Origin: Aquimarina sp. BL5
GTDB taxonomy: Bacteria > Bacteroidota > Bacteroidia > Flavobacteriales > Flavobacteriaceae
DNA: 64,000 nucleotides
Assembly: GCF_003443675.1 (NCBI RefSeq)
Contig: NZ_CP031963.1
Coordinates: forward strand, 744,001-808,000
Direction: 5' to 3'
The notes below the pieces were generated by a model. That model made no database searches. It was not told the origin of the DNA and saw only the letters and a list, made by a program, of their open reading frames with translations. Numbering within the stretch: position 1 is the stretch's first letter; each line of letters opens with the position of its first letter. Both the position numbers and the translations under genes were made by a program. Shown one piece after another: positions 56,375 through 64,000 of this stretch.

Positions 56375-56738
56375 ATATAATTATCACTTTTTTTTAATAT
56401 TCATAATTTTAGTGTGCCACGAATGCTTATCCCAACTCGACTAAAAATTACATAAAAAAAATAAGAGAAATCTTTAGAACCTTACCCTTGTGTCATTTTA
56501 AAAAAATCATATTCAAGAAAATAATCAAGTGACGTTTTTCAAAAAAACATTTCTTACTTGAAAATCCGCGAATAGTACTGTAGGACCTACAAGAAGACTC
56601 GCCAAAAATGATGTAAGAAATTTAAAGAATCATCAAGTTTTAATATTTCCTAATTCAAAACTTGTAATAAATAGTATGCAACTTCTCCCTTTAATATTTA
56701 TTGAATATCTTTATTCAAAACCAATAAATATAATTTAC
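56375..56738. other. Intergenic stretch upstream of the TonB-receptor gene
   Basis: Holds the receptor promoter by necessity, but no TTGGT-n2-ACCAA operator, no coding ORF and no strong hairpin were seen. The only marked feature is several short A-tracts. The receptor therefore does not show the regulatory site shared by the two lyases. Confidence 0.55.
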
Positions 56739-59354
56739 ATGAAAAAACTCACACTCATTTTATTTGGCTTATTCACAAGTTTAGGATTTAGCCAACGAAT
56801 TGTTACAGGAACAGTAACAGACACTTCGGGATTACCAGTACCTTTTGTTAACATTGTAGAAAAAGGCTCTAATAAGGGTACTACAACTGATGATGACGGA
56901 AAATATACCATTGCAGTAGATGAAAATGCAGTCTTGGTATTTAGTTTTGTAGGTTTCCAAACTCAAGAAATTCCTGTAGGTACTAACGACAAGATTGATG
57001 TTGTGCTTTCAGAAGGAGAAGCACTTAGCACAATCATTGTAGTAGGATCCAGAAGTCCTAAACGTACTGCTACTGATACTCCGGTAGCAGTAGATATTAT
57101 AGATATGCAAGATATTGTCACAAAAAGTGGTAAAATAGAAATCAATGAACTATTACAGTATTCTGCTCCTTCATTTAATGCCAATAAACAATCAGGGTCT
57201 GATGGTGCCGACCATATTGATCCTGCAAGTTTGCGAGGTTTAGGTCCTGATCAGACACTAGTTTTAATCAACGGAAAAAGAAGACACAGTTCTTCTCTCA
57301 TTAATATCTTCGGAACAAGAGGTCGAGGAAATTCTGGAACTGATCTTAATACGATTCCTGCGACTTCTATTAAAAGAATCGAAATTCTAAGAGATGGTGC
57401 TGCTGCGCAATACGGTTCTGATGCTATTGCAGGAGTTATTAATATAGTTCTAAAAGACAATATTGATAAACTTAGTGGTAGTATAAGCTATGGTGCATAC
57501 AATACGAATGCTAAAGGAGATTTCCCTGATGGAACTCCAAATACTGATGGTAATCGTTTGGACACTGAAAATGATGGTAACAGACTAGCAGATGATAAGA
57601 GTCTTGATGGTGGTTCTGTAAAAGTAACTGCTAATTACGGAGTTGGTATCGGAGAAAAGGGATATATCAATTTTACCACAGAATATTTAAGCAAAAACAA
57701 AACGCTTAGACCAGGATTTGATTTTAGAAGAGGTTTTGGTGAAGCGGCAATAGATGGCTTTAATTTCTTTGCTAATGCTAGTATTCCGTTATCAGATAAA
57801 ACTGAATTATATGCCTTTGGAGGTAGAAACTATCGAGATACTGACGCATTTGCTTTTACTCGTAATGGTGGTGAACGTGTAGTTACCGAAATTTATCCTA
57901 ATGGCTTTACACCAAGAATTACTTCTAATATCATTGATAATTCAATTTCTGCTGGGGTAAGAACTGAAACAGACAATGGCTGGAAAATAGATCTTAGTAA
58001 TACCTGGGGAAAAAACAATTTCCACTATTTTATTGAAGGAACACTAAATGCATCTCTAGAAGAAAACTCTCCTAAAGAATTCGATGCAGGAGGGCATAGT
58101 TTAAGTCAAAATACAATTAATTTAGACTTCTCGAAATATTACCCTAAAATAACCAAAGGTTTGAACCTAGCTTTTGGAGCAGAATACAGAACAGAAAATT
58201 TTATCATTTTTGCAGGAGAAGAAAGCTCTTATGCTACTTATGATGTTAATGGACTCCCTATTACCGATCCTGCTACTCAAACCCAACCTATAGATCCCGT
58301 AAGTGGTGATCCAAGATCTGGGGGATCACAAGGATTTCCGGGATACAGTCCTGCTAATGAAGTGGATCGATCTAGATCTAATTTATCCCTATATGCTGAT
58401 GCAGAATTAGATGTTACGGATGCTTTTTTAATAGCGGGAGCTGCAAGATTTGAAAATTATAGTGATTTTGGAAGTACTATTAATGGAAAACTAGCATTTA
58501 GAGTAAAAGCCTCAGACAACATTAACTTAAGAGCTTCTGTAAGTACTGGGTTTAGAGCCCCCTCATTGGCACAAATCTATTATAACCTTAGATTTACGGA
58601 TTTCCAAGGAGGTGTAGCTACAGAAACATTATTATCTCCAAATAATAGTCCTGTTACGGCATCTTTTGGGATAGACCGATTAAAAGAAGAAACTTCATTA
58701 AATGGATCCCTGGGTGTTACGGCTAAGCTAGGTGATTTCTCTGCAACTGTGGATGGTTATTATATTGATATTAAAGATCGTATTGTACTAACGGGTACTT
58801 TTGAAGCAACTGATTTTGATAATGTAAATGAGGCTCAATTTTTTGCTAACGGGGTGGATACAGAAACCGTAGGTATGGATGTTGTACTTTCCTGGAAAAG
58901 TAATTATGATTTTGGAACATTATCTGCACTATTAGCGGGAAATGTCAATAATATGTACATAACTTCTATTAATACTAACCTAGATACAGATATCTTTTTT
59001 GGTAAAAGAGAGCAAGGGTTTTTGCTGGCTTCTGCACCAAGAAGTAAGTTTGCCCTAAATTTAAATTATAATAATGATAAATTTAATGCCGGTCTTGGTC
59101 TGACTCGTTTTAGTGATATCACCTTAGTCGATTTTGATGATAATGAAGATATATATGGTGCAAAAATAACAGCCGATTTAACAGTTGGTTATGAGTTAAC
59201 AGATCAACTGAAACTTACTATTGGCGGAAACAATATTACTAATGAATATCCAGATCAACAAGATGACTTAACAGAAGCCGGTGGTTACTGGGATGCTGTA
59301 CAAATGGGATTCAGTGGTGCATATTACTATGCTAGATTAGATTTTAATTTCTAA
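56739..59354 (+). CDS. TonB-dependent outer-membrane receptor
   Basis: About 871 residues from the ATG at 56739 (an earlier ATG at 56676 adds an extra hydrophobic leader and is less likely). Signal peptide to about residue 20 (L-G-F-S-Q), then a carboxypeptidase-regulatory-like domain (G-T-V-T-D-T-S-G-L-P-V-P-F), a plug domain (I-E-I-N-E-L-L-Q-Y-S-A-P-S, with G-L-G-P-D-Q-T-L-V-L-I-N-G-K-R) and a 22-strand barrel ending Y-A-R-L-D-F-N-F. It imports a ligand using TonB energy. No SusD gene follows it, so it is not a classical SusCD pair; next to two alginate lyases, import of alginate oligosaccharides is likely but unproven. Confidence 0.92.
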   Translation: MKKLTLILFGLFTSLGFSQRIVTGTVTDTSGLPVPFVNIVEKGSNKGTTTDDDGKYTIAVDENAVLVFSFVGFQTQEIPVGTNDKIDVVLSEGEALSTIIVVGSRSPKRTATDTPVAVDIIDMQDIVTKSGKIEINELLQYSAPSFNANKQSGSDGADHIDPASLRGLGPDQTLVLINGKRRHSSSLINIFGTRGRGNSGTDLNTIPATSIKRIEILRDGAAAQYGSDAIAGVINIVLKDNIDKLSGSISYGAYNTNAKGDFPDGTPNTDGNRLDTENDGNRLADDKSLDGGSVKVTANYGVGIGEKGYINFTTEYLSKNKTLRPGFDFRRGFGEAAIDGFNFFANASIPLSDKTELYAFGGRNYRDTDAFAFTRNGGERVVTEIYPNGFTPRITSNIIDNSISAGVRTETDNGWKIDLSNTWGKNNFHYFIEGTLNASLEENSPKEFDAGGHSLSQNTINLDFSKYYPKITKGLNLAFGAEYRTENFIIFAGEESSYATYDVNGLPITDPATQTQPIDPVSGDPRSGGSQGFPGYSPANEVDRSRSNLSLYADAELDVTDAFLIAGAARFENYSDFGSTINGKLAFRVKASDNINLRASVSTGFRAPSLAQIYYNLRFTDFQGGVATETLLSPNNSPVTASFGIDRLKEETSLNGSLGVTAKLGDFSATVDGYYIDIKDRIVLTGTFEATDFDNVNEAQFFANGVDTETVGMDVVLSWKSNYDFGTLSALLAGNVNNMYITSINTNLDTDIFFGKREQGFLLASAPRSKFALNLNYNNDKFNAGLGLTRFSDITLVDFDDNEDIYGAKITADLTVGYELTDQLKLTIGGNNITNEYPDQQDDLTEAGGYWDAVQMGFSGAYYYARLDFNF

Positions 59355-59363
59355 TTAAATTAC

Positions 59364-59440
59364 TGTCACGCAGGGCGAAGTCGAAATGTATTATTTTACT
59401 AAGTGTAAATATCTACTTCTCGACTCCGCTCGAAGTGACA
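59364..59440. repeat. REP-like imperfect inverted repeat
   Basis: TGTCAC...AAGTCGAAATGTA (about 59364-59390) pairs with CTTCTCGACTCCGCTCGAAGTGACA (59416-59440 region) with 20 of 27 matches by eye. It forms a hairpin of the kind common between genes in Bacteroidetes genomes (CGACTCCGCTCGAAGTGACA core). It covers the stop codon of the hydrolase gene at 59413. Confidence 0.75.
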
Positions 59441-60258
59441 TTCTGGTTTTCGTTAGAGTTTCTATCTAAAATCTTATCAATAGTTTTTATATATTCTTCA
59501 AAGTTTATCAAGTCGTTATGCGACCCACCTTCAATAGTAATCATTCTCTTTTCAGATATAGGTATACTTTCAAACAATCTTTTACCAGAAGCATACGGGA
59601 CTACTCCATCATCAGTACCGTGATAAATAGTAACAGCACAAGTTACATCTTGTATAAATTCATTCGACGCAAACTTAAATTTCAATATACTTTTTACAGG
59701 AAAAATCGGTAACCAATAAGAAGTAACTTCTTCCATGGTATTATATGGTGTTTCTAAGATCAAACTGCTTGGTTGGTTGGTTGATGCAATTTTTGTAGCA
59801 ATACCTGTCCCCAAAGATCTACCATATAGTATTATTCGATCCTCTTTATACAGTTTTGATGTATAATCATAAAACAACTGGGCATCCTTGTATAAATTTT
59901 CTTCTGTTATTATACCTGTACTCTTTCCATAACTTCTATAATCCATTACGATCACATCGTACTGCTTTTTAGCAAAAAAAGTAGTTATACGCCCCCATCT
60001 GGATAAGCTTCCTTTATTCCCATGAAAATACAAAATTACTCCTTTAGGGTGTTTGTTTTTAAAATGTATGGCATTTAAGCGTTCACCATCTGTAGTCTCC
60101 AGAAAAAATTCTTCAAAAGGATGATCAAATTGAAAAGTATAATTTTTAGGAAGTTTTTTAGGCTGAAAAATAATTTTATGCTGAAAGAAACTTAATAACC
60201 CTAAAACCATAAAATATATTATCAATGTCCATATTAGGACTTTTTTAAGCTTGGACAT
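59413..60258 (-). CDS. Membrane-anchored alpha/beta hydrolase, C-terminus repeat-derived
   Basis: 281 residues. An N-terminal hydrophobic helix (about 8-25) anchors it. Nucleophile Ser148 in L-Y-G-R-S-L-G-T-G; the oxyanion motif is F-H-G-N (78-81); Asp in Y-H-G-T-D-D-G-V and His in E-G-G-S-H-N-D complete the triad. Member of the BEM46-like/ABHD group. The last residues V-T-S-S-G-V-E-K and the stop are encoded within a REP-like repeat arm (59414-59440), so this tail is not conserved coding sequence. Start overlaps the next gene's stop by 14 bases. Confidence 0.87.
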   Translation of the reverse strand: MSKLKKVLIWTLIIYFMVLGLLSFFQHKIIFQPKKLPKNYTFQFDHPFEEFFLETTDGERLNAIHFKNKHPKGVILYFHGNKGSLSRWGRITTFFAKKQYDVIVMDYRSYGKSTGIITEENLYKDAQLFYDYTSKLYKEDRIILYGRSLGTGIATKIASTNQPSSLILETPYNTMEEVTSYWLPIFPVKSILKFKFASNEFIQDVTCAVTIYHGTDDGVVPYASGKRLFESIPISEKRMITIEGGSHNDLINFEEYIKTIDKILDRNSNENQNVTSSGVEK

Positions 60259-61120
60259 TCACTTTTTTTTCAGCATGTCTTGCGCCAATGCTCGTATTAG
60301 AGAGATTTATTTTTCTCATCTTCGAGTTAATAATTTCTCCTAGCATTTTATGATAAGATTCAAAATTATTTAGGTTTTTATGCCCTCCACCAATGACAGT
60401 GTATAATCGGGTAAGTTTTGGTTTTATTTTTGATAATTTAATACTAGATTTAAAAGGAATCAATTTATCCTGTGTCCCGTGGATAATATGTATAGGACAA
60501 TTCACATATTTTAACCACTTATAAGTAGGTATTGGATATCTCATGATTAAAGAAACGGGCATAAAAGGAATAAATTTACCCGCTACTTTACTCAAACTGT
60601 AATAGGGAGCATCGAGAATTAACATTTTAGGATTATTGATAGAAGCTAATTTTGTTGCAAAGCCAGATCCCATAGACCTACCGTATAGAATGATGTATTT
60701 TTCGTCTACTTTTTCCTTTAGCTTATTATAGACAAATTGAAGATCTCTTTTTATAGCCTTAAAAGAACGTCTACCAGTACTTTTACCAAATCCGCGATAA
60801 TCTAACATACACACATCATACCCATGCCTGGTAAAATCCACAGCAAATTTACCCCAACCTTTTATACTCTTGGAATTTCCTTTAAGATATAAAACAACTC
60901 CTTTAGGGTTCTGAACCTTAAAATGAAGCCCATTGATTACAGCTCCATCTCTAGTTTCTAGATTATACTCCTCTACAACTTGATTATTATAATGAAACTC
61001 AAAATCCTTATTTAACTTTTCTGGCTTGAAAATGAAATACTCCTGCAAATAATACAATGCTACACTAGCTACAATATAAAATGCAAGAATAATAATTGCT
61101 ATGTATCCCCAATTTGGCAT
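60245..61120 (-). CDS. Membrane-anchored alpha/beta hydrolase, paralogue
   Basis: 291 residues and paralogous to the gene at 59413: N-terminal helix (4-25), G-Y-D-V-x-M-L-D-Y-R-G-F-G-K-S-T-G core, nucleophile Ser149 in Y-G-R-S-M-G-S-G, Asp in H-G-T-Q-D-K and His in G-G-G-H-K-N-L. The oxyanion-hole motif is K-G-N (80-82) where the paralogue has H-G-N. It ends in a short tail, E-K-K-V-N-V-Q-A. Tandem duplicate; substrate unknown. Confidence 0.86.
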   Translation of the reverse strand: MPNWGYIAIIILAFYIVASVALYYLQEYFIFKPEKLNKDFEFHYNNQVVEEYNLETRDGAVINGLHFKVQNPKGVVLYLKGNSKSIKGWGKFAVDFTRHGYDVCMLDYRGFGKSTGRRSFKAIKRDLQFVYNKLKEKVDEKYIILYGRSMGSGFATKLASINNPKMLILDAPYYSLSKVAGKFIPFMPVSLIMRYPIPTYKWLKYVNCPIHIIHGTQDKLIPFKSSIKLSKIKPKLTRLYTVIGGGHKNLNNFESYHKMLGEIINSKMRKINLSNTSIGARHAEKKVNVQA

Positions 61121-61182
61121 ATTAATATTCTTTTAGATGTATTTGTAAGTAACTAATTTACAAAAAATTAAACATAATTGTA

Positions 61183-61207
61183 TAAAAAAATCCTGCCGAG
61201 GCAGGAT
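61183..61207 (-). terminator. Terminator after PorT-like gene
   Basis: ATCCTGCC (61190-61197) and GGCAGGAT (61200-61207) with a 2-base apex, followed on the minus strand by T7. Confidence 0.85.
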
Positions 61208-61234
61208 CTTAACTAATATTATGTTTATTCTATT

Positions 61235-61846
61235 TTATCGTCTCGCGTCATATATTCTAAAACGAACTCCGACTCTAGCATATATATCGAAGAATTTACT
61301 ATCTACATCAGTCAAGTTATCCGTAAAATCATTCATAGCCCCAGCTTCAAAAAAAATATCGAACATCTCTCCTACCATTTGAGAAAAACCTAGACCGTAT
61401 ACTCCTCCAAGAACCAATTGCTCATATGCATCTGATTCTAAATCTACACCAGCGAACTCTATACCTGTATTTAATCTAAAAGAAGGACCGACATTAATAA
61501 ATGGTCTAAAGCGATCTTTACCTCTACCAAATAAATACCTGAATTTAGGATTAAAACCTACTTGCAATGCTTTAAAATCTGAAGTAATCGTTCCTCCGGG
61601 AAGATTTGTTATAACTTCACTATTTCTTTGTAAAATTTCAACGGAAAAAACAATACTAGTTTTGGCACGAACACCCATCACATATCCATATCCAGCATTA
61701 AAATGAAAACCAACACCACGGTTACTTTCAGAATTTTCGATATTAAGACTAGAACTAGTTATACCACCCGTTACTTCCCAGCGATATTGTCCATAAGAAG
61801 AAAAGGAAATAACAGTTAATAAGATAAAAAATATTAATTTTTTCAT
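61235..61846 (-). CDS. PorT-like outer-membrane barrel protein
   Basis: 203 residues with a signal peptide to about residue 19 (S-Y-G-Q), followed by eight alternating strands: W-E-V-T-G-G-I-T-S, V-G-F-H-F-N-A-G-Y-G-Y, F-N-P-K-F-R-Y-L-F-G, ending Y-A-R-V-G-V-R-F-R-I. This is the eight-stranded barrel fold shared with PorT and related outer membrane proteins of Bacteroidetes. PorT helps T9SS assembly, but this is only a fold-level assignment. Confidence 0.7.
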   Translation of the reverse strand: MKKLIFFILLTVISFSSYGQYRWEVTGGITSSSLNIENSESNRGVGFHFNAGYGYVMGVRAKTSIVFSVEILQRNSEVITNLPGGTITSDFKALQVGFNPKFRYLFGRGKDRFRPFINVGPSFRLNTGIEFAGVDLESDAYEQLVLGGVYGLGFSQMVGEMFDIFFEAGAMNDFTDNLTDVDSKFFDIYARVGVRFRIYDARR

Positions 61847-61914
61847 AATTTCATGTTTAAATTTGAGGTTAAATTCTTGACGAAAATACTAAAATTTAAA
61901 AAACGAGTATAAAA

Positions 61915-61938
61915 AAACCTGTCTAAACAGACAGGTTT
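61915..61938 (-). terminator. Terminator after ferredoxin gene
   Basis: AAACCTGTCT (61915-61924) and AGACAGGTTT (61929-61938) with a 4-base loop, followed on the minus strand by T7. Confidence 0.9.
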
Positions 61939-61964
61939 ATAATAAGTATCTATAAAATAGTTAG

Positions 61965-62315
61965 TTATTCTTTATGCATAAATGCCTGTTTCTGTAATAA
62001 AAATTCTTCCGTTTCAACTACATCTTCATCAGGTACACAACAATCTACAGGACATACCGCAGCACACTGAGGTTCCTCATGAAAACCTTTACACTCTGTA
62101 CATTTATCAGGTACAATATAATAAATCTCATCGCTAACCGGTTCTTGAGCTTCTTCTGAATTAATCGCTTTACCACCAGGAAGCACTACATCACCTTCTA
62201 AATCGGTTCCATCTGCGTATCTCCAGTCATCCGCACCCTCATAAATCGCAGTATTCGGACATTCTGGTTCACATGCTCCACAGTTTATACATTCGTCCGT
62301 TATTATAATTGCCAT
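61965..62315 (-). CDS. 2[4Fe-4S] ferredoxin
   Basis: 116 residues with two cluster motifs: [12 protein letters not shown] near the start and [18 protein letters not shown] later, with eight ligand cysteines between them. A 40-residue acidic insert separates the two halves and the C-terminal tail contains [10 protein letters not shown]. It carries low-potential electrons to oxidoreductases. Divergent from the acyl-CoA reductase gene with 47 bases between. Confidence 0.93.
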   Translation of the reverse strand: MAIIITDECINCGACEPECPNTAIYEGADDWRYADGTDLEGDVVLPGGKAINSEEAQEPVSDEIYYIVPDKCTECKGFHEEPQCAAVCPVDCCVPDEDVVETEEFLLQKQAFMHKE

Positions 62316-62362
62316 AGCTTTTTTTATTCTAAATTTGCATCACAAAAATAACCCGTAAACTA

Positions 62363-63442
62363 GTGATAAACAAATTAGAAATGGTATTAAATGATCGAAT
62401 AGTCGCTTTTTCTGAATTAGGCAGGTTCCTAAGTCAATTCAAAAATACTGGTTATGAGAAGATTAGCAACATAATGCATCAAGAAGATTTTTTTGATGGA
62501 ATGATTCAAAAAATAGAATCTGCTAAACATCATAATGGTTGGTTTACGGAAGAAAATATCGTGTTTTCATTATCACAATGGAGTAAGACGCTTACAAAAC
62601 ATAATTTAGAACAATGGTTATCTTCTTATTCTTTAGACACTATAACGACTAAAACAATCGGAATCATTATGGCCGGTAATATCCCTTTAGTTGGATTTCA
62701 TGATTTCATTTCAGTACTCGTAAGTGGGCATAATGTGCTGGTAAAACAATCTTCAAATGATAATCAATTACTTCCATATCTCGCATCATATCTAATTGCT
62801 ATTGAACCAAGATTTGAAAAACGTATTTCTTTTACTGAAGAAAGATTTACTGATTTTGATGCTATGATTGCGACAGGAAGTAATAATACAGCTCGCTACT
62901 TCGAACATTATTTTGGCAATAAACCCAATATTATTCGTAAAAACAGAAATTCTGTTGCTGTATTAACTGGAAATGAGTCCAAAGAACAATTAGCAGCATT
63001 AGGGAATGATATTTTCACCTATTATGGTTTAGGTTGTAGAAGTGTTTCTAAACTTATGGTACCAAAAGGTTATGATTTTGACTTATTTTTTAGATCTATT
63101 TATGACTATAATGATATCATTAATGGAGCTAAATATGCTAATAACTATGATTATAATAAAGCTGTATACTTAATGAGTAATTTTAAGTTATTAGATAATG
63201 GTTTCTTAATGTTGAAAGAAGATTCAAGTTATGCTTCTCCTATAGCTACACTGTTTTATGAAACATACGGATCAAAAGAAGAATTACTACAAAAATTCGA
63301 AGCTGATAAAGAAGGTATACAATGTATAGTTGCTGATAATTTTTCTGACAATAGCATTGATTTTGGAACCACACAACATCCTTCTCTATCAGATTACGCA
63401 GATAATGTCGATGTTATTGAATTTTTAACAAAAATTGACTAA
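62363..63442 (+). CDS. LuxC-like acyl-CoA reductase
   Basis: 359 residues from GTG 62363; an ATG at 62381 would drop the first six. It matches the LuxC-type NAD(P)-dependent acyl-CoA reductase, an ALDH-fold protein that reduces long-chain acyl-CoA to aldehyde. Visible motifs: the glycine-rich I-M-A-G-N-I-P-L-V-G and the nucleophilic Cys in Y-Y-G-L-G-C-R-S-V-S-K. The adjoining ferredoxin and serC genes form a common flavobacterial neighbourhood. Cellular substrate not readable. Confidence 0.85.
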   Translation: MINKLEMVLNDRIVAFSELGRFLSQFKNTGYEKISNIMHQEDFFDGMIQKIESAKHHNGWFTEENIVFSLSQWSKTLTKHNLEQWLSSYSLDTITTKTIGIIMAGNIPLVGFHDFISVLVSGHNVLVKQSSNDNQLLPYLASYLIAIEPRFEKRISFTEERFTDFDAMIATGSNNTARYFEHYFGNKPNIIRKNRNSVAVLTGNESKEQLAALGNDIFTYYGLGCRSVSKLMVPKGYDFDLFFRSIYDYNDIINGAKYANNYDYNKAVYLMSNFKLLDNGFLMLKEDSSYASPIATLFYETYGSKEELLQKFEADKEGIQCIVADNFSDNSIDFGTTQHPSLSDYADNVDVIEFLTKID

Positions 63443-63484
63443 ATAATTTATCATTTTGACAATGCTTTTGTTTTAGATTATTAG

Positions 63485-63503
63485 CACCTTTGTGGTGTTT
63501 TTT
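63485..63503 (+). terminator. Weak terminator after acyl-CoA reductase
   Basis: CACC (63485-63488) and GGTG (63494-63497) form a 4-base stem with a 5-base loop, followed by TTTTTT. Weak but in the right place. Confidence 0.45.
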
Positions 63504-63569
63504 CTTACTGGTTTAAGGAGCCAGAAAACAACAAGAAAAGTAATTAATAAAAAACAATAAAAACTACTG

Positions 63570-64000
63570 ATGAAAAAGCACAACTTTAGCGCAGGACCTT
63601 GTATTCTACCACAAGAAGTATTCAAAGAAGCATCCCAAGCCGTATTAGATTTTAACGATTCTGGGCTATCCATTTTGGAGATTTCACATCGTAGTAAGGA
63701 TTTTGTAGATGTAATGGATGAAGCCCGCAGTTTGGCTTTAGAATTACTAGGCTTAGAGGGTAAAGGATATAAAGTACTTTTTCTTCAAGGAGGAGCTAGT
63801 ACTCAATTCTTAATGACTGCATACAACCTATTACAATCAAAAGCGGGATATATCAATACTGGTAGCTGGAGTGATAAAGCTATCAAAGAGGCTAAAATTT
63901 TTGGAGAGGTTGTAGAAGTTGCATCTTCCAAAGATGCTAATTACAATTATATTCCTAAAGGATATGATGTTCCTGAGGATTTAGATTATCTACATTGTAC
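63570..64000 (+). CDS. serC: Phosphoserine aminotransferase, 3'-truncated by window edge
   Basis: The ATG at 63570 opens a frame still open at the window end (143 codons). The product starts [17 protein letters not shown] and continues with [14 protein letters not shown] (substrate loop), [12 protein letters not shown] (PLP phosphate loop) and [11 protein letters not shown]. This is class-V aminotransferase SerC, which makes O-phosphoserine in serine biosynthesis and also acts in vitamin B6 synthesis. The catalytic lysine lies outside the window. Confidence 0.95.
   Translation, partial: MKKHNFSAGPCILPQEVFKEASQAVLDFNDSGLSILEISHRSKDFVDVMDEARSLALELLGLEGKGYKVLFLQGGASTQFLMTAYNLLQSKAGYINTGSWSDKAIKEAKIFGEVVEVASSKDANYNYIPKGYDVPEDLDYLHC

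Noticed and set aside
63473..63673. 66-codon minus-strand ORF near the right edge
   Set aside because: It is antisense to the start of serC, whose conserved N-terminus is unmistakable.

Overview
The window looks like chromosomal DNA of a marine member of the Flavobacteriaceae, probably an Aquimarina-like alga-polysaccharide degrader. The inference rests on AT-rich DNA, A-rich leaders instead of Shine-Dalgarno sites, -33/-7 promoters of the Bacteroidetes type, a TonB-dependent receptor, a type IX secretion tail, many Cys-lipoproteins, FG-GAP proteins and family-typical genes (DUF4861, SusC-like receptor, separate ParE/ParC). No rRNA, tRNA, CRISPR array, insertion sequence or prophage was seen. 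The genus is inference; no database was searched.

Layout. 1-3504 (+): the end of a DUF4861 gene fused by overlap to a complete TRAP transporter (P, Q, M), most likely for import of uronate-type acids. 3604-9122 (-): small housekeeping or accessory genes (SnoaL-like, DinB-like, DUF2834, S41 protease, membrane AraC regulator, FG-GAP protein, GNAT). 9361-20213 (-): an accessory, redox/stress-flavoured block: a lipoprotein, a damaged HxlR regulator, an unlisted 55-residue glycine-zipper peptide, NmrA-like, DUF5367-like, DUF1772 and c-type cytochrome genes, an AraC regulator, FMN reductase, DoxX, a barrel protein, a Crp-like regulator, PhyH, three SRPBCC proteins and their ECF-type sigma factor. 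Repeated 5' leaders and a repeated 3' hairpin element occur in this block.

20465-24860 (-): PEP carboxylase, Lrp/AsnC regulator, M14 carboxypeptidase. The M14 gene diverges from an XRE regulator at 25246, and the 385-base gap carries two groups of three TTTACA-n2-TGTAAA operators, one of which contains the XRE start codon. 25805-28828 (+): lipoprotein-TerC pair, PhnA-like protein and a secreted GH11 xylanase with a T9SS tail. 28883-33425 (-): topoisomerase IV (ParE then ParC). 33770-41400: lipoprotein, KatG (-), an ArsR-AHSA1 pair with two tandem operators, a CrtI/RetSat-like oxidoreductase and two tandem PPK2 kinases. 41526-51393: M61 and S9 peptidases, an alpha/beta hydrolase, a TPR hybrid histidine kinase, an EamA exporter and YchF.

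51615-59354 is the most distinctive part: a secreted acidic protein, a 61-residue double-glycine-leader peptide, two PL7 alginate lyases with near-identical catalytic domains but different accessory modules, and a SusD-less TonB receptor. Both lyase promoters are conserved base for base at the -33, the 19-base spacer length and the -7, and each carries a TTGGT-n2-ACCAA palindrome just downstream, which points to a shared GntR/FadR-type repressor encoded elsewhere. 59413-64000: two tandem serine hydrolases (one ending inside a REP-like repeat), a PorT-like barrel, a 2[4Fe-4S] ferredoxin, a LuxC-like acyl-CoA reductase and the start of serC.
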